Assembly: GCF_000421145.1 (NCBI RefSeq) | Contig: NZ_ATWH01000006.1 | Span: 124,001 to 188,000 of the forward strand | Direction: 5' to 3' | Origin: Glaciibacter superstes DSM 21135 | GTDB lineage: Bacteria; Actinomycetota; Actinomycetes; Actinomycetales; Microbacteriaceae | Length of the DNA: 64,000 bases | Shown here: piece after piece, positions 28,035 through 37,132 of the stretch | Position numbering within the stretch: position 1 is the first letter of the stretch | Layout: each line of letters starts with the position of its first letter | The notes under the pieces: generated by a model | The model's input: the letters and a program-made list of their open reading frames with translations, nothing else | The model's database searches: none | Told to the model about the DNA's origin: nothing | Translations under genes and position numbers: made by a program

Positions 28035-28593
28035 TCCCAGATTTCTCCTTCAGCCAGTGGACGATGTCGGCCGCGATGGAACCGACAGACCTGCCAGACG
28101 TCGAGACGCTGGTACTGCACAGCGCCTCGTAGATCGGCCTGCGCTCGTCGTAGATGCGCAACCAGGAGGCGAGTGGGTCCTCCACCTCGCCGTTCAGCGC
28201 GCCGTTGTTCAGCGCGCCGTTGTTCAGCAGAGGCCTGTCGCTGCCGCCGATGCGCGCAGCTACCGCTTCGGGGCTGACGGTGAGGTAGACAACCGTGCAG
28301 TCGGCGAGATCAGTCTGGGTGTCGCGGTTCAGCACGGCACCTCCGCCCAGTGACACCACCGCTTCCTCGGTGAGCGCGGCGGTGACCAGTTCCCGCTCCA
28401 GCACGCGGAAGTAGTCCTCACCCTCGCGCGCGAAGATCTGGGCGATCGGGCCGTACTCTGCCTCGATCCTGCGGTCGGTGTCGACGAATGGCACGGCAAG
28501 GTCGCGTGCCACCCTGCGGCCGACGCGAGATTTGCCCGCACCCATCGGCCCGATGAAGACGAGTGGGAAAACGGCGTTCAGTGAACCGGACAT
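28027..28593 (-). CDS. aroK: Shikimate kinase with a repeat-expanded lid loop
   Basis: Phosphorylates shikimate with ATP. 188 residues from the ATG at 28593, which follows the aroC stop with one base between. Walker A is FIGPMGAGKSRVGRRVA; the substrate-binding segment is VDTDRRIEAEYG and LGGGAVLN. In the lid region, between RPLLNN and EVEDPLASWLRIYDERRP, a 15-bp repeat inserts NNGAL twice, lengthening the loop compared with usual AroK. Activity is probably retained since flanking motifs are intact. Confidence 0.94.
   Translation of the reverse strand: MSGSLNAVFPLVFIGPMGAGKSRVGRRVARDLAVPFVDTDRRIEAEYGPIAQIFAREGEDYFRVLERELVTAALTEEAVVSLGGGAVLNRDTQTDLADCTVVYLTVSPEAVAARIGGSDRPLLNNGALNNGALNGEVEDPLASWLRIYDERRPIYEALCSTSVSTSGRSVGSIAADIVHWLKEKSGND
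28199..28228 (-). repeat. Exact 15-bp tandem repeat inside aroK
   Basis: gcgccgttgttcagc occurs twice head to tail (28199-28213 and 28214-28228), with a shortened third copy just before. It encodes the pentapeptide NNGAL twice on the minus strand. Confidence 0.9.
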
Positions 28594-28594
28594 G

Positions 28595-29803
28595 TCAGAG
28601 CGACGTGCCGCGGGAGGCATCCGTTTTCAGGTTCGCTGGAATATTGGCGAGATAGGACTCGAGATTGCGCCGCGTCTCGACCACGGCATCTCCGCCGAAC
28701 TTCTCGAGAACCGCGTTCGCCAGCACCAGGGCGACCATGGCCTCGGCCACAACGCCGGCCGCGGGAACAGCACACACGTCTGAGCGCTGGTGGTGCGCCG
28801 CCGATGCCTCTCCGGTGCTGATGTCGACCGTGCGGAGAGAATGCGGAACGGTGGCAATCGGCTTCATTCCTGCGCGAACCCGCAGCACGGTGCCCGTGCT
28901 CATTCCCCCCTCTGTGCCGCCGGCCTTGTCACTCGACCTGGTTATGCCGTCATCAGACTGGAAGAGCTCGTCGTGAGCCTCTGACCCCCGCCTGGTGGTG
29001 GTCAGGAAGCCGTCGCCGACCTCAACGCCCTTGATCGCCTGGATACCCATCAGTGCCGCGGCCAGCTGTGAGTCCAGCCTGCGGTCCCAGTGCACGAACG
29101 AGCCGAGGCCGGGAGGCAGGTTGTATGCAAGAACTTCCACCACGCCGCCGAGGGTGTCTCCGTCGCGGTGTGCTGCGTCGACCTCCTCCACCATGCGGGC
29201 GGATGTCTGCGGGTCGAAACAGCGCAGCGGGTCGGCGTCGAGGGCGTCGACATCGCCGGCGACCGGGAGCGCCGATTCTTCTGGAACCCTGACCGTGCCG
29301 ATGGAGAGCGTGTGACTGACCAGGGAGATTCCGAGCTCAGACAGGAATGCTCGCGCGATCGCGCCCAACGCCACCCGCGCTGCCGTTTCCCTGGCACTCG
29401 CCCGCTCCAGAACAGGGCGCGCTTCGTCGAAGCCGTACTTCTGCATGCCGACCAGGTCGGCATGACCCGGGCGCGGGCGGGTCAGCGGTGCTCCGCGGCC
29501 GCGGCTGAGAGTCGCCGCATCGACAGGCTCCGGGCTCATCACCTCCGCCCACTTGGGCCACTCGGTGTTGCCGATGCGCACTGCGACGGGTCCACCGAGG
29601 GTGAGACCATGCCTCACGCCGCCGGAGAGATTCAGTTCGTCCTGCTCGAACTTCATGCGCGCGCCACGGCCGTAGCCGAGTTTCCGGCGCGCCAGATCGA
29701 GGCGGATCGCATCAAGGGAGACCGGGATTCCAGCGGGCAGACCCTCGACGATCGCGATGAGTTCAGGGCCGTGGGACTCTCCGGCAGTGAGCCAACGAAG
29801 CAT
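28595..29803 (-). CDS. aroC: Chorismate synthase
   Basis: Final step of the shikimate pathway, needing reduced FMN. 402 residues. Conserved segments: [87 protein letters not shown] and [22 protein letters not shown]. It lies four bases after aroE. Chorismate feeds TrpE, encoded at the other end of the window. Confidence 0.97.
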   Translation of the reverse strand: MLRWLTAGESHGPELIAIVEGLPAGIPVSLDAIRLDLARRKLGYGRGARMKFEQDELNLSGGVRHGLTLGGPVAVRIGNTEWPKWAEVMSPEPVDAATLSRGRGAPLTRPRPGHADLVGMQKYGFDEARPVLERASARETAARVALGAIARAFLSELGISLVSHTLSIGTVRVPEESALPVAGDVDALDADPLRCFDPQTSARMVEEVDAAHRDGDTLGGVVEVLAYNLPPGLGSFVHWDRRLDSQLAAALMGIQAIKGVEVGDGFLTTTRRGSEAHDELFQSDDGITRSSDKAGGTEGGMSTGTVLRVRAGMKPIATVPHSLRTVDISTGEASAAHHQRSDVCAVPAAGVVAEAMVALVLANAVLEKFGGDAVVETRRNLESYLANIPANLKTDASRGTSL

Positions 29804-29807
29804 ATGC

Positions 29808-30725
29808 CTATCCTTCCACAGGGTGGGCGGGCGCCAGCGCGGCCCTCATAGCCCTGAGCACGTTCTCTTCGTCTGGGAGGGCCTCGAACGGGTCACCGGT
29901 GACAAAGATCCGCACCTGCACGAGCGCCTGGTGCAGCAGCATCGCGAGCCCGGAGAGCACAGTGCCGTCTACCGCCTGCCAGGATTCGGCGAGCACACTC
30001 GGCCACGGCGCGTAGGCCACATCGAAGAGAACGGCCCGGCGGCGGAGCGACTCAGGAAACACCACGCCGGGATCGCTTCCGCCTGGCAGGGTGCTGATCA
30101 CCAGGTCGCTCTCGGCAACCGCCTCGCCGTCGTTCATACCGGCATTCTCGTCCGTACCGGCATTCTGGGCCGCACCGAAGGTGCTCACCGCCACGACCAG
30201 GCCGAGCGTTCGGCCGAGCCGTACGAGCCCAGCTGCCTTCGCCGAAGTGCGCACAACCAGGTCAACGCGCTCTGCGCCGAGTTCGGCGGCGGCAACCACG
30301 GCAGAGGATGCCGTTGCCCCGGCGCCGAGGATCGTCACGGCGGTTGCGCTGTGCAGTCCGGCCTCCGCCAGCGCTCGAACGATGCCGGCGACATCCGTGT
30401 TGAATCCCGTGAGCGACCGAACCCCTCCGCTGTCGGAGAGCAGGACGGTGTTGACGGCTCCGGTCAGTGTTGCCACGCGATCGGTCTCGTCGAGCAGCGG
30501 GAGGATCTCATGCTTGAGCGGCATGGTCAGCGACAGTCCACGCCACTCGGCGCCGAGACCGGAGACAAAACCTGCGAGCTCCCCAGTACCGACTTCTGCG
30601 GCCTCGTAGCGCCAGTGGAGCCCCAGCGTGCGATACGCGGCGTCGTGAAGCACCGGCGACCGTGAATGGCCGATCGGCGAACCCAGAACAGCGAGTCGAC
30701 GTGAGCGAAGAAGAGAATCAACCAT
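29808..30725 (-). CDS. aroE: Shikimate dehydrogenase (NADP)
   Basis: Reduces 3-dehydroshikimate. 305 residues from the ATG at 30725, which overlaps the mltG stop by eight bases; a longer reading to 30872 lies inside mltG and is rejected. N-terminal substrate domain: [30 protein letters not shown] (catalytic Lys) and NTVL. NADP domain: [27 protein letters not shown]. Between the Rossmann half and the GGSDPG region there is an insert [12 protein letters not shown] encoded by an 18-bp repeat. Confidence 0.94.
   Translation of the reverse strand: MVDSLLRSRRLAVLGSPIGHSRSPVLHDAAYRTLGLHWRYEAAEVGTGELAGFVSGLGAEWRGLSLTMPLKHEILPLLDETDRVATLTGAVNTVLLSDSGGVRSLTGFNTDVAGIVRALAEAGLHSATAVTILGAGATASSAVVAAAELGAERVDLVVRTSAKAAGLVRLGRTLGLVVAVSTFGAAQNAGTDENAGMNDGEAVAESDLVISTLPGGSDPGVVFPESLRRRAVLFDVAYAPWPSVLAESWQAVDGTVLSGLAMLLHQALVQVRIFVTGDPFEALPDEENVLRAMRAALAPAHPVEG
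30137..30172 (-). repeat. 18-bp imperfect tandem repeat inside aroE
   Basis: taccggcattctcgtccg (30137-30154) and taccggcattctgggccg (30155-30172) share 16 of 18 bases. They encode a six-residue repeat around NAG on the minus strand, in a surface-loop position of AroE. Confidence 0.7.
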
Positions 30726-32226
30726 ATTCGGGATGCTCATCCATCCAGGCCAGCCACTTCGCCACGCCGGCCTCGTGCTCCTCCTGTGTTGACGAGAAGA
30801 TCGTCTCTCCTGTGTCGAGGTTCCAGGTGACGAAGTACAGCCAGGGCCCATCTGCCGGGTGCAGGGCGGCATCGATCGCGAGGTCGCCCGGGTTGGAGAT
30901 CGGACCGATCACCATGCCGGGATGCACATAGGTGTTGTACGAGTTTGCGGCGTCGGCCCGTTCGGCATCCGTCGTGGTAACCAGGTGGGTGTTGCCCGTG
31001 CCGTAGGCGACGGTCGCGTCAGATTGCAGCAGACCGGTTTCCCAGAGCGCAGGTTCCAAGCGGTTCAGGAACACCCTCGACACCTTGTAGTAATCATCGC
31101 GGAGTCCCGCTTCCCTCTGGATCAACGCCGCGAGCACGATGGTGCTCCAGCGCTTGTCCGGTGTGACGCCGGCCTCATCGAGCGCCTGGAACTGCCGATC
31201 GACGAGCGTCTTGATGGCGTCGTGTGCCGTCGTGCCAGGGGCAAAGGTGTACGTGGCGGGGAACAGGAAGCCCTCCAGCGTTGTTGCTTCGGGCGGCAGG
31301 CCGAACGACGCGACATCGGCAGCGGCCGCCTGCAGTTCCTCAAGCGGGAGTTCGGTGCCCTCCGACAGCGACTGGAGCACATCAACCGCGGCGGTGCCTT
31401 CCGGAACGACGACGGTCTGCTCGAGCTTCGCCGCCGGATCGGTGAGGGCGTTCAAGGCGGCCCTGGCACTCATCTTCGTCTTCAGTTGGTAGGCGCCAGG
31501 CTGGAACACCGGCTGGGGCTCCTGTTTGAGCAGTAGGTCATAGAAGGCATCGAAGCTGGCGACCACCTTCTGCTCGACCAGGGTGTTGGCGATGTCTTCG
31601 CCGATCTCACCATCGTGGATCATGACGACGACGTCGTCTTCCCCAGAACCCGAGAAGTCTTCCGGCCCCTGGGATGACGCGAACAGCTGGCTGAGCGGAC
31701 CCTGCAGGGCAAATGCGCCGGCGGCCATCAGCGCCACAACGACAACAAGAACGACGAGGCAGCCCCACGCTCCCTTGCGCCCGTTCTTCTGGTGAGGTGC
31801 ATCGTCTGCCAGCTGCGCCCGCCGGCTTTCCCTTGTGCTCCGCTGGTGCTCCGCTTCCCGCACGTCGCGACGGGACGGGAGTTCACCGTGGTATTCGCCG
31901 TGGCCCGGTTCGCGGCGGTCGTCATTGCCGCGGTGTTCATTGCCGCGTTCATCGTGACCACGGTGCCGGTGATGCTCGGGAGCATGGTCGGCTGGTGGCT
32001 GGATGGCGTGGGGCACGCCGTTTCCGCCCTTCGCCGCTGAACCGCCGAGAAAGGTGTCCCAGTCGACGGATGCCGCGTCGCTGCGCGGTGCGATCTCAGG
32101 AGAGGTCTCTGCTTGTGGATCAGAAAGCGGGGCAGCCGGGGCAGAGTGCGGAGCCGGTTCATGGTCCTCGGCCGGTCTCTGATCCGGAGTCTCTCCACCG
32201 CCATGGCGTGGCCTGGAATGCGACAC
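30718..32226 (-). CDS. mltG: Endolytic murein transglycosylase MltG
   Basis: Cleaves nascent peptidoglycan strands at the membrane. 502 residues: a long charged cytoplasmic N-terminus (about 1-135, rich in His, Arg, Glu), one transmembrane helix (CLVVLVVVVALMAAGAFAL), then a LysM-like domain and a YceG catalytic domain. The catalytic Glu lies in AALIQREAGLRDDYYKVSRVFLNRL; also LQSDATVAYG and GMVIGPISNPGDLAIDAAL. GTG start at 32226 shares one base with the ruvX stop (TAGTG), with GGAGG ten bases upstream. Confidence 0.93.
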   Translation of the reverse strand: MSHSRPRHGGGETPDQRPAEDHEPAPHSAPAAPLSDPQAETSPEIAPRSDAASVDWDTFLGGSAAKGGNGVPHAIQPPADHAPEHHRHRGHDERGNEHRGNDDRREPGHGEYHGELPSRRDVREAEHQRSTRESRRAQLADDAPHQKNGRKGAWGCLVVLVVVVALMAAGAFALQGPLSQLFASSQGPEDFSGSGEDDVVVMIHDGEIGEDIANTLVEQKVVASFDAFYDLLLKQEPQPVFQPGAYQLKTKMSARAALNALTDPAAKLEQTVVVPEGTAAVDVLQSLSEGTELPLEELQAAAADVASFGLPPEATTLEGFLFPATYTFAPGTTAHDAIKTLVDRQFQALDEAGVTPDKRWSTIVLAALIQREAGLRDDYYKVSRVFLNRLEPALWETGLLQSDATVAYGTGNTHLVTTTDAERADAANSYNTYVHPGMVIGPISNPGDLAIDAALHPADGPWLYFVTWNLDTGETIFSSTQEEHEAGVAKWLAWMDEHPEYG

Positions 32227-32714
32227 TACGACGCACCTCCGGTCGGGTCGACGAGCGTGCCGGCTGGATTGCCCGTGGCACGTTCGGTATCGAGCGCGTG
32301 CTGCAAAATTATAGTTGCGGCGACCTGATCGACCACTGGACGCTGAGTCCTCGCGGACCTCCCCGACGCCCGGAGTGCAGCCTGCGCTGAGACCGTGGAC
32401 AAGCGTTCGTCAACAAGCCGCACCGGCACGTCGCTCGCGCCGGCCAGCGCTTCGGCGAACCCGATCGCATCAGAGGTTGACGCGGTTGTCGCACCGGAGA
32501 GCGCGAGGGGAAGCCCGACAACGATCTCAACGGCGCCCAGCTCCGTCACGATGCTGATGATCCGAGTCCTGTCTTCGGGCGCGGTGTCCTGCCGCGACGA
32601 ATTGTCCCGTTTAATGGTTTCGACCGGTGTGGCGAGCATCCCGTGCGGATCGCTCCTGGACACACCGATCCTGGCCTTGCCGACATCGATTCCGATCCGA
32701 ACGCCGTGGCGCAT
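32226..32714 (-). CDS. ruvX: RuvX/YqgF-type Holliday junction resolvase-like nuclease
   Basis: 162 residues from the ATG at 32714, four bases after the alaS stop. RNase H-like fold with the first catalytic Asp in IGIDVGKARIGVSRSDP, the conserved VVGLPLALSG, and LVDERLSTVSAQAAL with acidic residues; VDQVAATIILQ carries the last. Homologues act in pre-16S rRNA processing or recombination. The alaS-ruvX-mltG order is conserved. Confidence 0.93.
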   Translation of the reverse strand: MRHGVRIGIDVGKARIGVSRSDPHGMLATPVETIKRDNSSRQDTAPEDRTRIISIVTELGAVEIVVGLPLALSGATTASTSDAIGFAEALAGASDVPVRLVDERLSTVSAQAALRASGRSARTQRPVVDQVAATIILQHALDTERATGNPAGTLVDPTGGAS

Positions 32715-32718
32715 GTCG

Positions 32719-35391
32719 CTATCGAACCAACGCGGTGCGAATGGCGGCGAGTGCGGCAGAGATCGCGCCCGAGTTCGGCCCACCGCCCTGTGCCAGGTCG
32801 TCTTTGCCCCCGCCCCCACCGCCGAGAACGACCGAGGCCTCTTTCGCCAGCGCGCCGGCGCGCAGGCCCGCGTCTCGTGCCGCCTGGTTCGTGGCCACGA
32901 TGACAACGGGCTTGTCGCCGGCGATCGCGGCGAGTGCGACAACGGATGGGTCGCTACCGAGGCGTTCCCTCGTGGCGGTGACCAGCATCCGCAGGTCGTC
33001 TGCCGAGCCGAGGGATCCGAGTTCATCGGACACCAGCGTGAACGGGCCGACCCTGCTTGCCGCACCGACGAGCGCAGGGACCCGATCGGTGAGTGCACGC
33101 GCCTCGAAGGCGGCGATCTTCTTCTCAGCCGCCTTGAGGTTCTGCACCAGGTCGTTGATCCGCTCCGGCAGCTGTTCCCTCGGCGTCTTCAGGTTGGAGG
33201 TCAGCTGGGAGACGATTGCTCGTTCTGCGGCCAGGTCGCGGAAGGCGTCGAGGCCCACGAGTGACTCGACCCGGCGGTTGGTGGAACCGACAGACGCCTC
33301 GCTCACGAGATTGATCATGCCGATCTCGGCGCTGGCGGTGACGTGCGTGCCTGCACAGAGTTCCCGCGACCATGGACCGCCGATGTCAACGACACGCACG
33401 CGATCGCCGTACTTCTCGCCGAACAGTGCCATCGCCCCGAGAGCCTTCGCATCATCAAGCGCCATCTCACGGGTGACGACCTCGAGGTTGTCCCTGATGG
33501 CGTTGTTGGAGATCTCCTCGATCTCGCTGCGCGTCGCCGCTGACAGCGCCTGGTTCCAGGAGAAGTCGAGCCGGAAGAACCCGGCCTTGTTGTACGAACC
33601 GGACTGGTGCGCATTTGGGCCAAGGACCTGGCGCAGCGCGGCGTGCAGAATGTGGGTCCCGGAGTGCGCCTGGCGGGCCCCGCGTCGCCAGTCGGCGTCT
33701 ACGACACTGGTAGCACTGTCGCCGACGGCGACCTCTCCGCTGCGGACCTGGACTTTGTGGCTGATCAGCCCTTTCACGGGCTTCTGTACGTCGAGTACTT
33801 CCAGCTCATAACCAGGACCGACGATCAGGCCGGCGTCGGCTTCCTGCCCTCCAGACTCGGCGTAGAGCGCCGTTTCGGCCAGGATGACCTCGGCGATCTC
33901 GCCCGCCACAGCATTGCTGACGGAGCTCCCGTCGACGATGAGCCCGAGAATGGACGATTCCGTCTGCAAGCTCTCGTAACCGGTGAAGATTGTTTCTCCC
34001 GCCGCGCGGAACGCGCTGTAGACCGAGAGGTCGGCGAGATGGGTCTTCTTGGCCTTTGCGTCTGCTTTGGCGAGGGCACGCTGCTTCGCCATCAAGCTGT
34101 CGAACGCAGCACGATCCACGCTGAGGCCGGCTTCCTCAGCCATCTCCAGGGTGATCTCGATCGGGAAACCATAGGTGTCGTGCAACAGGAACGCCGTGTC
34201 GCCCGGCAGCTCAGCCTGCTTCGCGCCCGTGGTCTTGGCAACGGCGAGTGTCTTTGTCACGGCGAGATCCAGCACGCTTGAACCACTCGCCAGTGTGCGA
34301 AGGAACGTTTCCTCTTCTGCATACGCGGCCTGGCTGATGCGGTTGTAGTCGGCCGAGACGCCAGGGTAGGCCGCACTCATGGCATCTCGCGAGGCAGGGA
34401 ACAATTCGGGGAAGGTTGCGGCCTCGACGCCGAGCAGACGCATCGCCCTCACACTTCTGCGCAGAAGCCGGCGCAGGATGTAACCGCGACCTTCATTCGA
34501 CGGCATAACGCCGTCGCTCATCAGCATCAGCGATGAGCGCACATGGTCGGCGACGATACGCATCCGCACGTCGTCTTCATGGTCGGCTCCATAGCGCCGT
34601 CCGGAGAGTTCGGAAGCTCGATCGAGCACAGGACGCACCTGGTCGATCTCGTACATGTTCGCCGCTTCCTGCTTGAGGAACGCGACCCGCTCCAGACCCA
34701 TGCCGGTGTCGATGTTCTTCGACGGCAGATCGCCGAGGATCTCGAAGTTGTCCTTGCCGGTTCCCTCGCCGCGCAGGTACTGCATGAACACCAGGTTCCA
34801 GATTTCGACGTAACGGTCGTCATCCGTCGCCGGTCCTCCGTCTGCCCCGTATGACGGTCCCCTGTCGAAGAAGATCTCCGAGCAGGGCCCGGCCGGCCCC
34901 GGCTGACCGGTAGACCAGTAATTCGACTCCTTGCCGAGCCGCTGGATGCGATTCTCCGGAACGCCGATGGCCCGCCAGTACCGGAAGGCGTCGTCGTCGT
35001 CGAGGTAGATCGTGACCCAGAGGTCCTTCTCGTCGAAGCCGTAGCCGCCTACGGATTCCGGTGTCGTGAGGAGCTCCCAGGCGTAGCCGATCGCCTGCTC
35101 CTTGAAGTAGTCGCCGAAGGAGAAGTTACCCGCCATCTGGAAGAACGTTCCGTGGCGAGGCGTCTTGCCCACCTCTTCGATGTCGTTGGTGCGAATGCAC
35201 TTCTGCACGCTGGTGGCCCGCGGGTACGGCGCAGGAACGAGCCCAGTGAGGTATGGCACGAACGGCACCATGCCGGCGACGGTGAAGAGCAGGGTGGGAT
35301 CGTCGCTCACCAGCGATGCCGAAGGCACAACGGTGTGGCCGCGTTCGGCGAAGAAGTCGAGCCAGCGCCCGCGAATGTCAGCAGTCTGCAT
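32719..35391 (-). CDS. alaS: Alanyl-tRNA synthetase
   Basis: Charges tRNA-Ala. 890 residues, full length. Class II catalytic domain at the N-terminus (FTVAGMVPFVPYLTG, KCIRTNDIEEVGKT, RHGTFFQMAGNFSFGDYFK). The editing domain has the zinc motifs RQAHSGTHILHAALRQ and CAGTHV, which deacylate mischarged Ser/Gly-tRNA. The C-Ala domain ends GGGGGGKDDLAQGGG. No T-box leader is visible upstream. Confidence 0.97.
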   Translation of the reverse strand: MQTADIRGRWLDFFAERGHTVVPSASLVSDDPTLLFTVAGMVPFVPYLTGLVPAPYPRATSVQKCIRTNDIEEVGKTPRHGTFFQMAGNFSFGDYFKEQAIGYAWELLTTPESVGGYGFDEKDLWVTIYLDDDDAFRYWRAIGVPENRIQRLGKESNYWSTGQPGPAGPCSEIFFDRGPSYGADGGPATDDDRYVEIWNLVFMQYLRGEGTGKDNFEILGDLPSKNIDTGMGLERVAFLKQEAANMYEIDQVRPVLDRASELSGRRYGADHEDDVRMRIVADHVRSSLMLMSDGVMPSNEGRGYILRRLLRRSVRAMRLLGVEAATFPELFPASRDAMSAAYPGVSADYNRISQAAYAEEETFLRTLASGSSVLDLAVTKTLAVAKTTGAKQAELPGDTAFLLHDTYGFPIEITLEMAEEAGLSVDRAAFDSLMAKQRALAKADAKAKKTHLADLSVYSAFRAAGETIFTGYESLQTESSILGLIVDGSSVSNAVAGEIAEVILAETALYAESGGQEADAGLIVGPGYELEVLDVQKPVKGLISHKVQVRSGEVAVGDSATSVVDADWRRGARQAHSGTHILHAALRQVLGPNAHQSGSYNKAGFFRLDFSWNQALSAATRSEIEEISNNAIRDNLEVVTREMALDDAKALGAMALFGEKYGDRVRVVDIGGPWSRELCAGTHVTASAEIGMINLVSEASVGSTNRRVESLVGLDAFRDLAAERAIVSQLTSNLKTPREQLPERINDLVQNLKAAEKKIAAFEARALTDRVPALVGAASRVGPFTLVSDELGSLGSADDLRMLVTATRERLGSDPSVVALAAIAGDKPVVIVATNQAARDAGLRAGALAKEASVVLGGGGGGKDDLAQGGGPNSGAISAALAAIRTALVR

Positions 35392-35504
35392 GTGTTCCGT
35401 CGTTCGGGTGGAGTCGTTCGGTGGATGGGAGTGGTGTCTGGATGGAAGTTGTGTGCTGGCCGTGGCCGACCCGGGCTATTTGGACCCCGGGCTATTGGGC
35501 TGTG

Positions 35505-35726
35505 CTATTTGCTCGAGAGTTCTTCGATGGTGTCTTCCGCGTCACCGAGCGCTGCGCGGAGTTCGGCCTCGCGCTGCCGGTAGCCGTCTGAGATGGCTTC
35601 GCCGAACTCGCGGGCCTTTGTGTCGAGGTCAGCAAAGAATCGCTGGCCCTCCCTGGTCTTATTCGCTTCGTGCGCAACAACGAACCCGACCGCGACTCCG
35701 ACTACCAGCCAAAGAAAGTTCTTCAT
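35505..35726 (-). CDS. Small membrane-anchored hypothetical protein
   Basis: 73 residues from the ATG at 35726, with GGAG upstream (aggagaattcccATG on the minus strand). One N-terminal transmembrane helix (FLWLVVGVAVGFVVAHE) then a charged helical, probably coiled-coil segment rich in Ala, Glu and Arg (KAREFGEAISDGYRQREAELRAALG). I do not recognise a named family. It lies between the DUF948 gene and alaS, a position often held by a small membrane protein gene in Actinobacteria. Confidence 0.7.
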   Translation of the reverse strand: MKNFLWLVVGVAVGFVVAHEANKTREGQRFFADLDTKAREFGEAISDGYRQREAELRAALGDAEDTIEELSSK

Positions 35727-35798
35727 GGGAATTCTCCTGTTCCAGATCCTGCCGGCCGCTGTAACGGAGCGTTGACGGCATCCGTCCAAGCGTAGTGG

Positions 35799-36203
35799 CT
35801 AGCCTCGTGCGCGTTTGGAACCGGATGCCCGGCCACCCGCAGTTCTCGTACCTGATGGCTTTGCGGTGCGGAACGCTGCCCTGACCGCCGCCGAGAACCC
35901 GGCGAGTTTGATCAGCGGGCCACCGACAGTCGCCGCGAACAACGCGACGAGCGCAGACACATTGCCGGTGACATCGGCGACATGGCCGGTGATGGTATCG
36001 ATCCTGGCCAACTGTTTGTTGGTCTCCCGCACCGTCGTCGTCGTCTCTTCCAGCAGCGGGGTGATGTTCTGGCTGGTGTCCTTGATCGCTTCCGTGGTCT
36101 GGTCGAAGACGCGGCCCAGTTTCAACAGGGGAATCGCGAGAAGGCCGACCAGCACGGCAAAAACACCCGCGGCGATGAGTCCGGCGATATCTCCACCTGA
36201 CAT
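35799..36203 (-). CDS. DUF948 membrane protein
   Basis: 134 residues from the ATG at 36203; the longer reading to 36359 overlaps the end of rpsD. An N-terminal helix (IAGLIAAGVFAVLVGLLAIPLLKLG) is followed by a heptad-rich coiled coil (FDQTTEAIKDTSQNITPLLEE and TTTTVRETNKQLARIDTITG), a second hydrophobic stretch (VSALVALFAATVGGPLIKLAGF) and a basic Arg/Lys tail. This is the DUF948 pattern seen between rpsD and alaS in Actinobacteria. Function unknown. Confidence 0.82.
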   Translation of the reverse strand: MSGGDIAGLIAAGVFAVLVGLLAIPLLKLGRVFDQTTEAIKDTSQNITPLLEETTTTVRETNKQLARIDTITGHVADVTGNVSALVALFAATVGGPLIKLAGFSAAVRAAFRTAKPSGTRTAGGRASGSKRARG

Positions 36204-36318
36204 AAACAACACCGTCCATTCCATTTTTTGCATGCGTTGCGTGTGCATGCGACTGCTGCGGTGAAAGCAAAGGGCGGACCATCCGATGGATGGCCCGCCC
36301 TCAAGCGTAGTTGAACGA

Positions 36319-36948
36319 CTAGCGCGCTGCGTAGTACTCGACGACGAGCTGGACTTCACAGGTCACGGGGACCTCTGCACGCTTCGGGCGACGCACGAGC
36401 CGCGCCTGCAGCTTGTCGAGTTCAACCTCGAGGTAAGCAGGAACCTTCGGAAGCACGTCGACGTGACCGCCGGCGGCGGCAACCTGGAACGGCTCCATGC
36501 CCTCGCTCTTGGCCTTGACGTGGATGAGCTGGCCCGGCTTCAAGCGGAACGAGGGGCGATCGACCAGTTGGCCGTCAACCAGGATGTGGCGGTGAACGAC
36601 CATCTGGCGGGCCTGGGCGGTCGTGCGGGCGAAACCGGCACGAACGACCAGCGCGTCAAGGCGGGTCTCAAGGATCTCAACCAGGTTTTCACCGGTCAGG
36701 CCCTGGCTGCGACGCGCCTCCTGGAAGGCGATCTTCAACTGAGCTTCGCGAATTCCGTACTGAGCGCGCAGTCGCTGCTTCTCGCGCAGGCGTACAGCGT
36801 AGTCGGAGTCAGCCTTGCGCTTGCTTCGGCCGTGCTCGCCCGGAGCATACGGACGCTTCTCCAGGTACTTGGCTGCCTTGGGCGTCAGGGCGATGCCGAG
36901 TGCACGGGAGAGACGAGTCTTGCTGCGGGTACGTGACTTGGTAGACAC
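36319..36948 (-). CDS. rpsD: 30S ribosomal protein S4
   Basis: Primary 16S rRNA-binding protein that organises the 5' domain of the small subunit. 209 residues from the GTG at 36948, with AAAGGA upstream; the ATG at 36975 would give an atypical N-terminus. The N-terminus lacks the four-cysteine zinc motif, so it is the zinc-free form. Motifs: ALGIALTPKAAKYLEKRPYAPG, YGIREAQLKIAFQEA and the S4 domain RLDALVVRAGFARTTAQARQMVVHRH. It stands alone rather than in the alpha operon. Confidence 0.95.
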   Translation of the reverse strand: MSTKSRTRSKTRLSRALGIALTPKAAKYLEKRPYAPGEHGRSKRKADSDYAVRLREKQRLRAQYGIREAQLKIAFQEARRSQGLTGENLVEILETRLDALVVRAGFARTTAQARQMVVHRHILVDGQLVDRPSFRLKPGQLIHVKAKSEGMEPFQVAAAGGHVDVLPKVPAYLEVELDKLQARLVRRPKRAEVPVTCEVQLVVEYYAAR

Positions 36949-36988
36949 GGTGTCCTTTCGGTGGAACTGAAACAATGGAGGTCCGCGG

Positions 36989-37000
36989 GCACAATTGTGC
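36989..37000. promoter_or_regulatory. Palindrome GCACAATTGTGC in the rpsD leader
   Basis: A perfect 12-base palindrome 40 bases upstream of the rpsD start, in the 184-base gap to rarA. It could be a transcription factor site or a leader RNA hairpin; S4 often regulates its own mRNA but no match to a known S4 leader was recognised. Confidence 0.3.
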
Positions 37001-37132
37001 GCCGGGGAAAGTCAGAGGGGTGTTGCCGTGGGCCGCCCGGCTACAGGGCGAATCCTCTTCAACCCGGATGTGGACGCAGCCGCACGCCAAACCCGGTTGT
37101 AGGCAGCGATCAGACTATCACAGGGTATGGCC

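Noticed and set aside
35392-35504. Terminator or RNA element between alaS and the 73-residue protein gene
   Set aside because: Only a repeated gggctatt is visible; no stable stem with a T-run.
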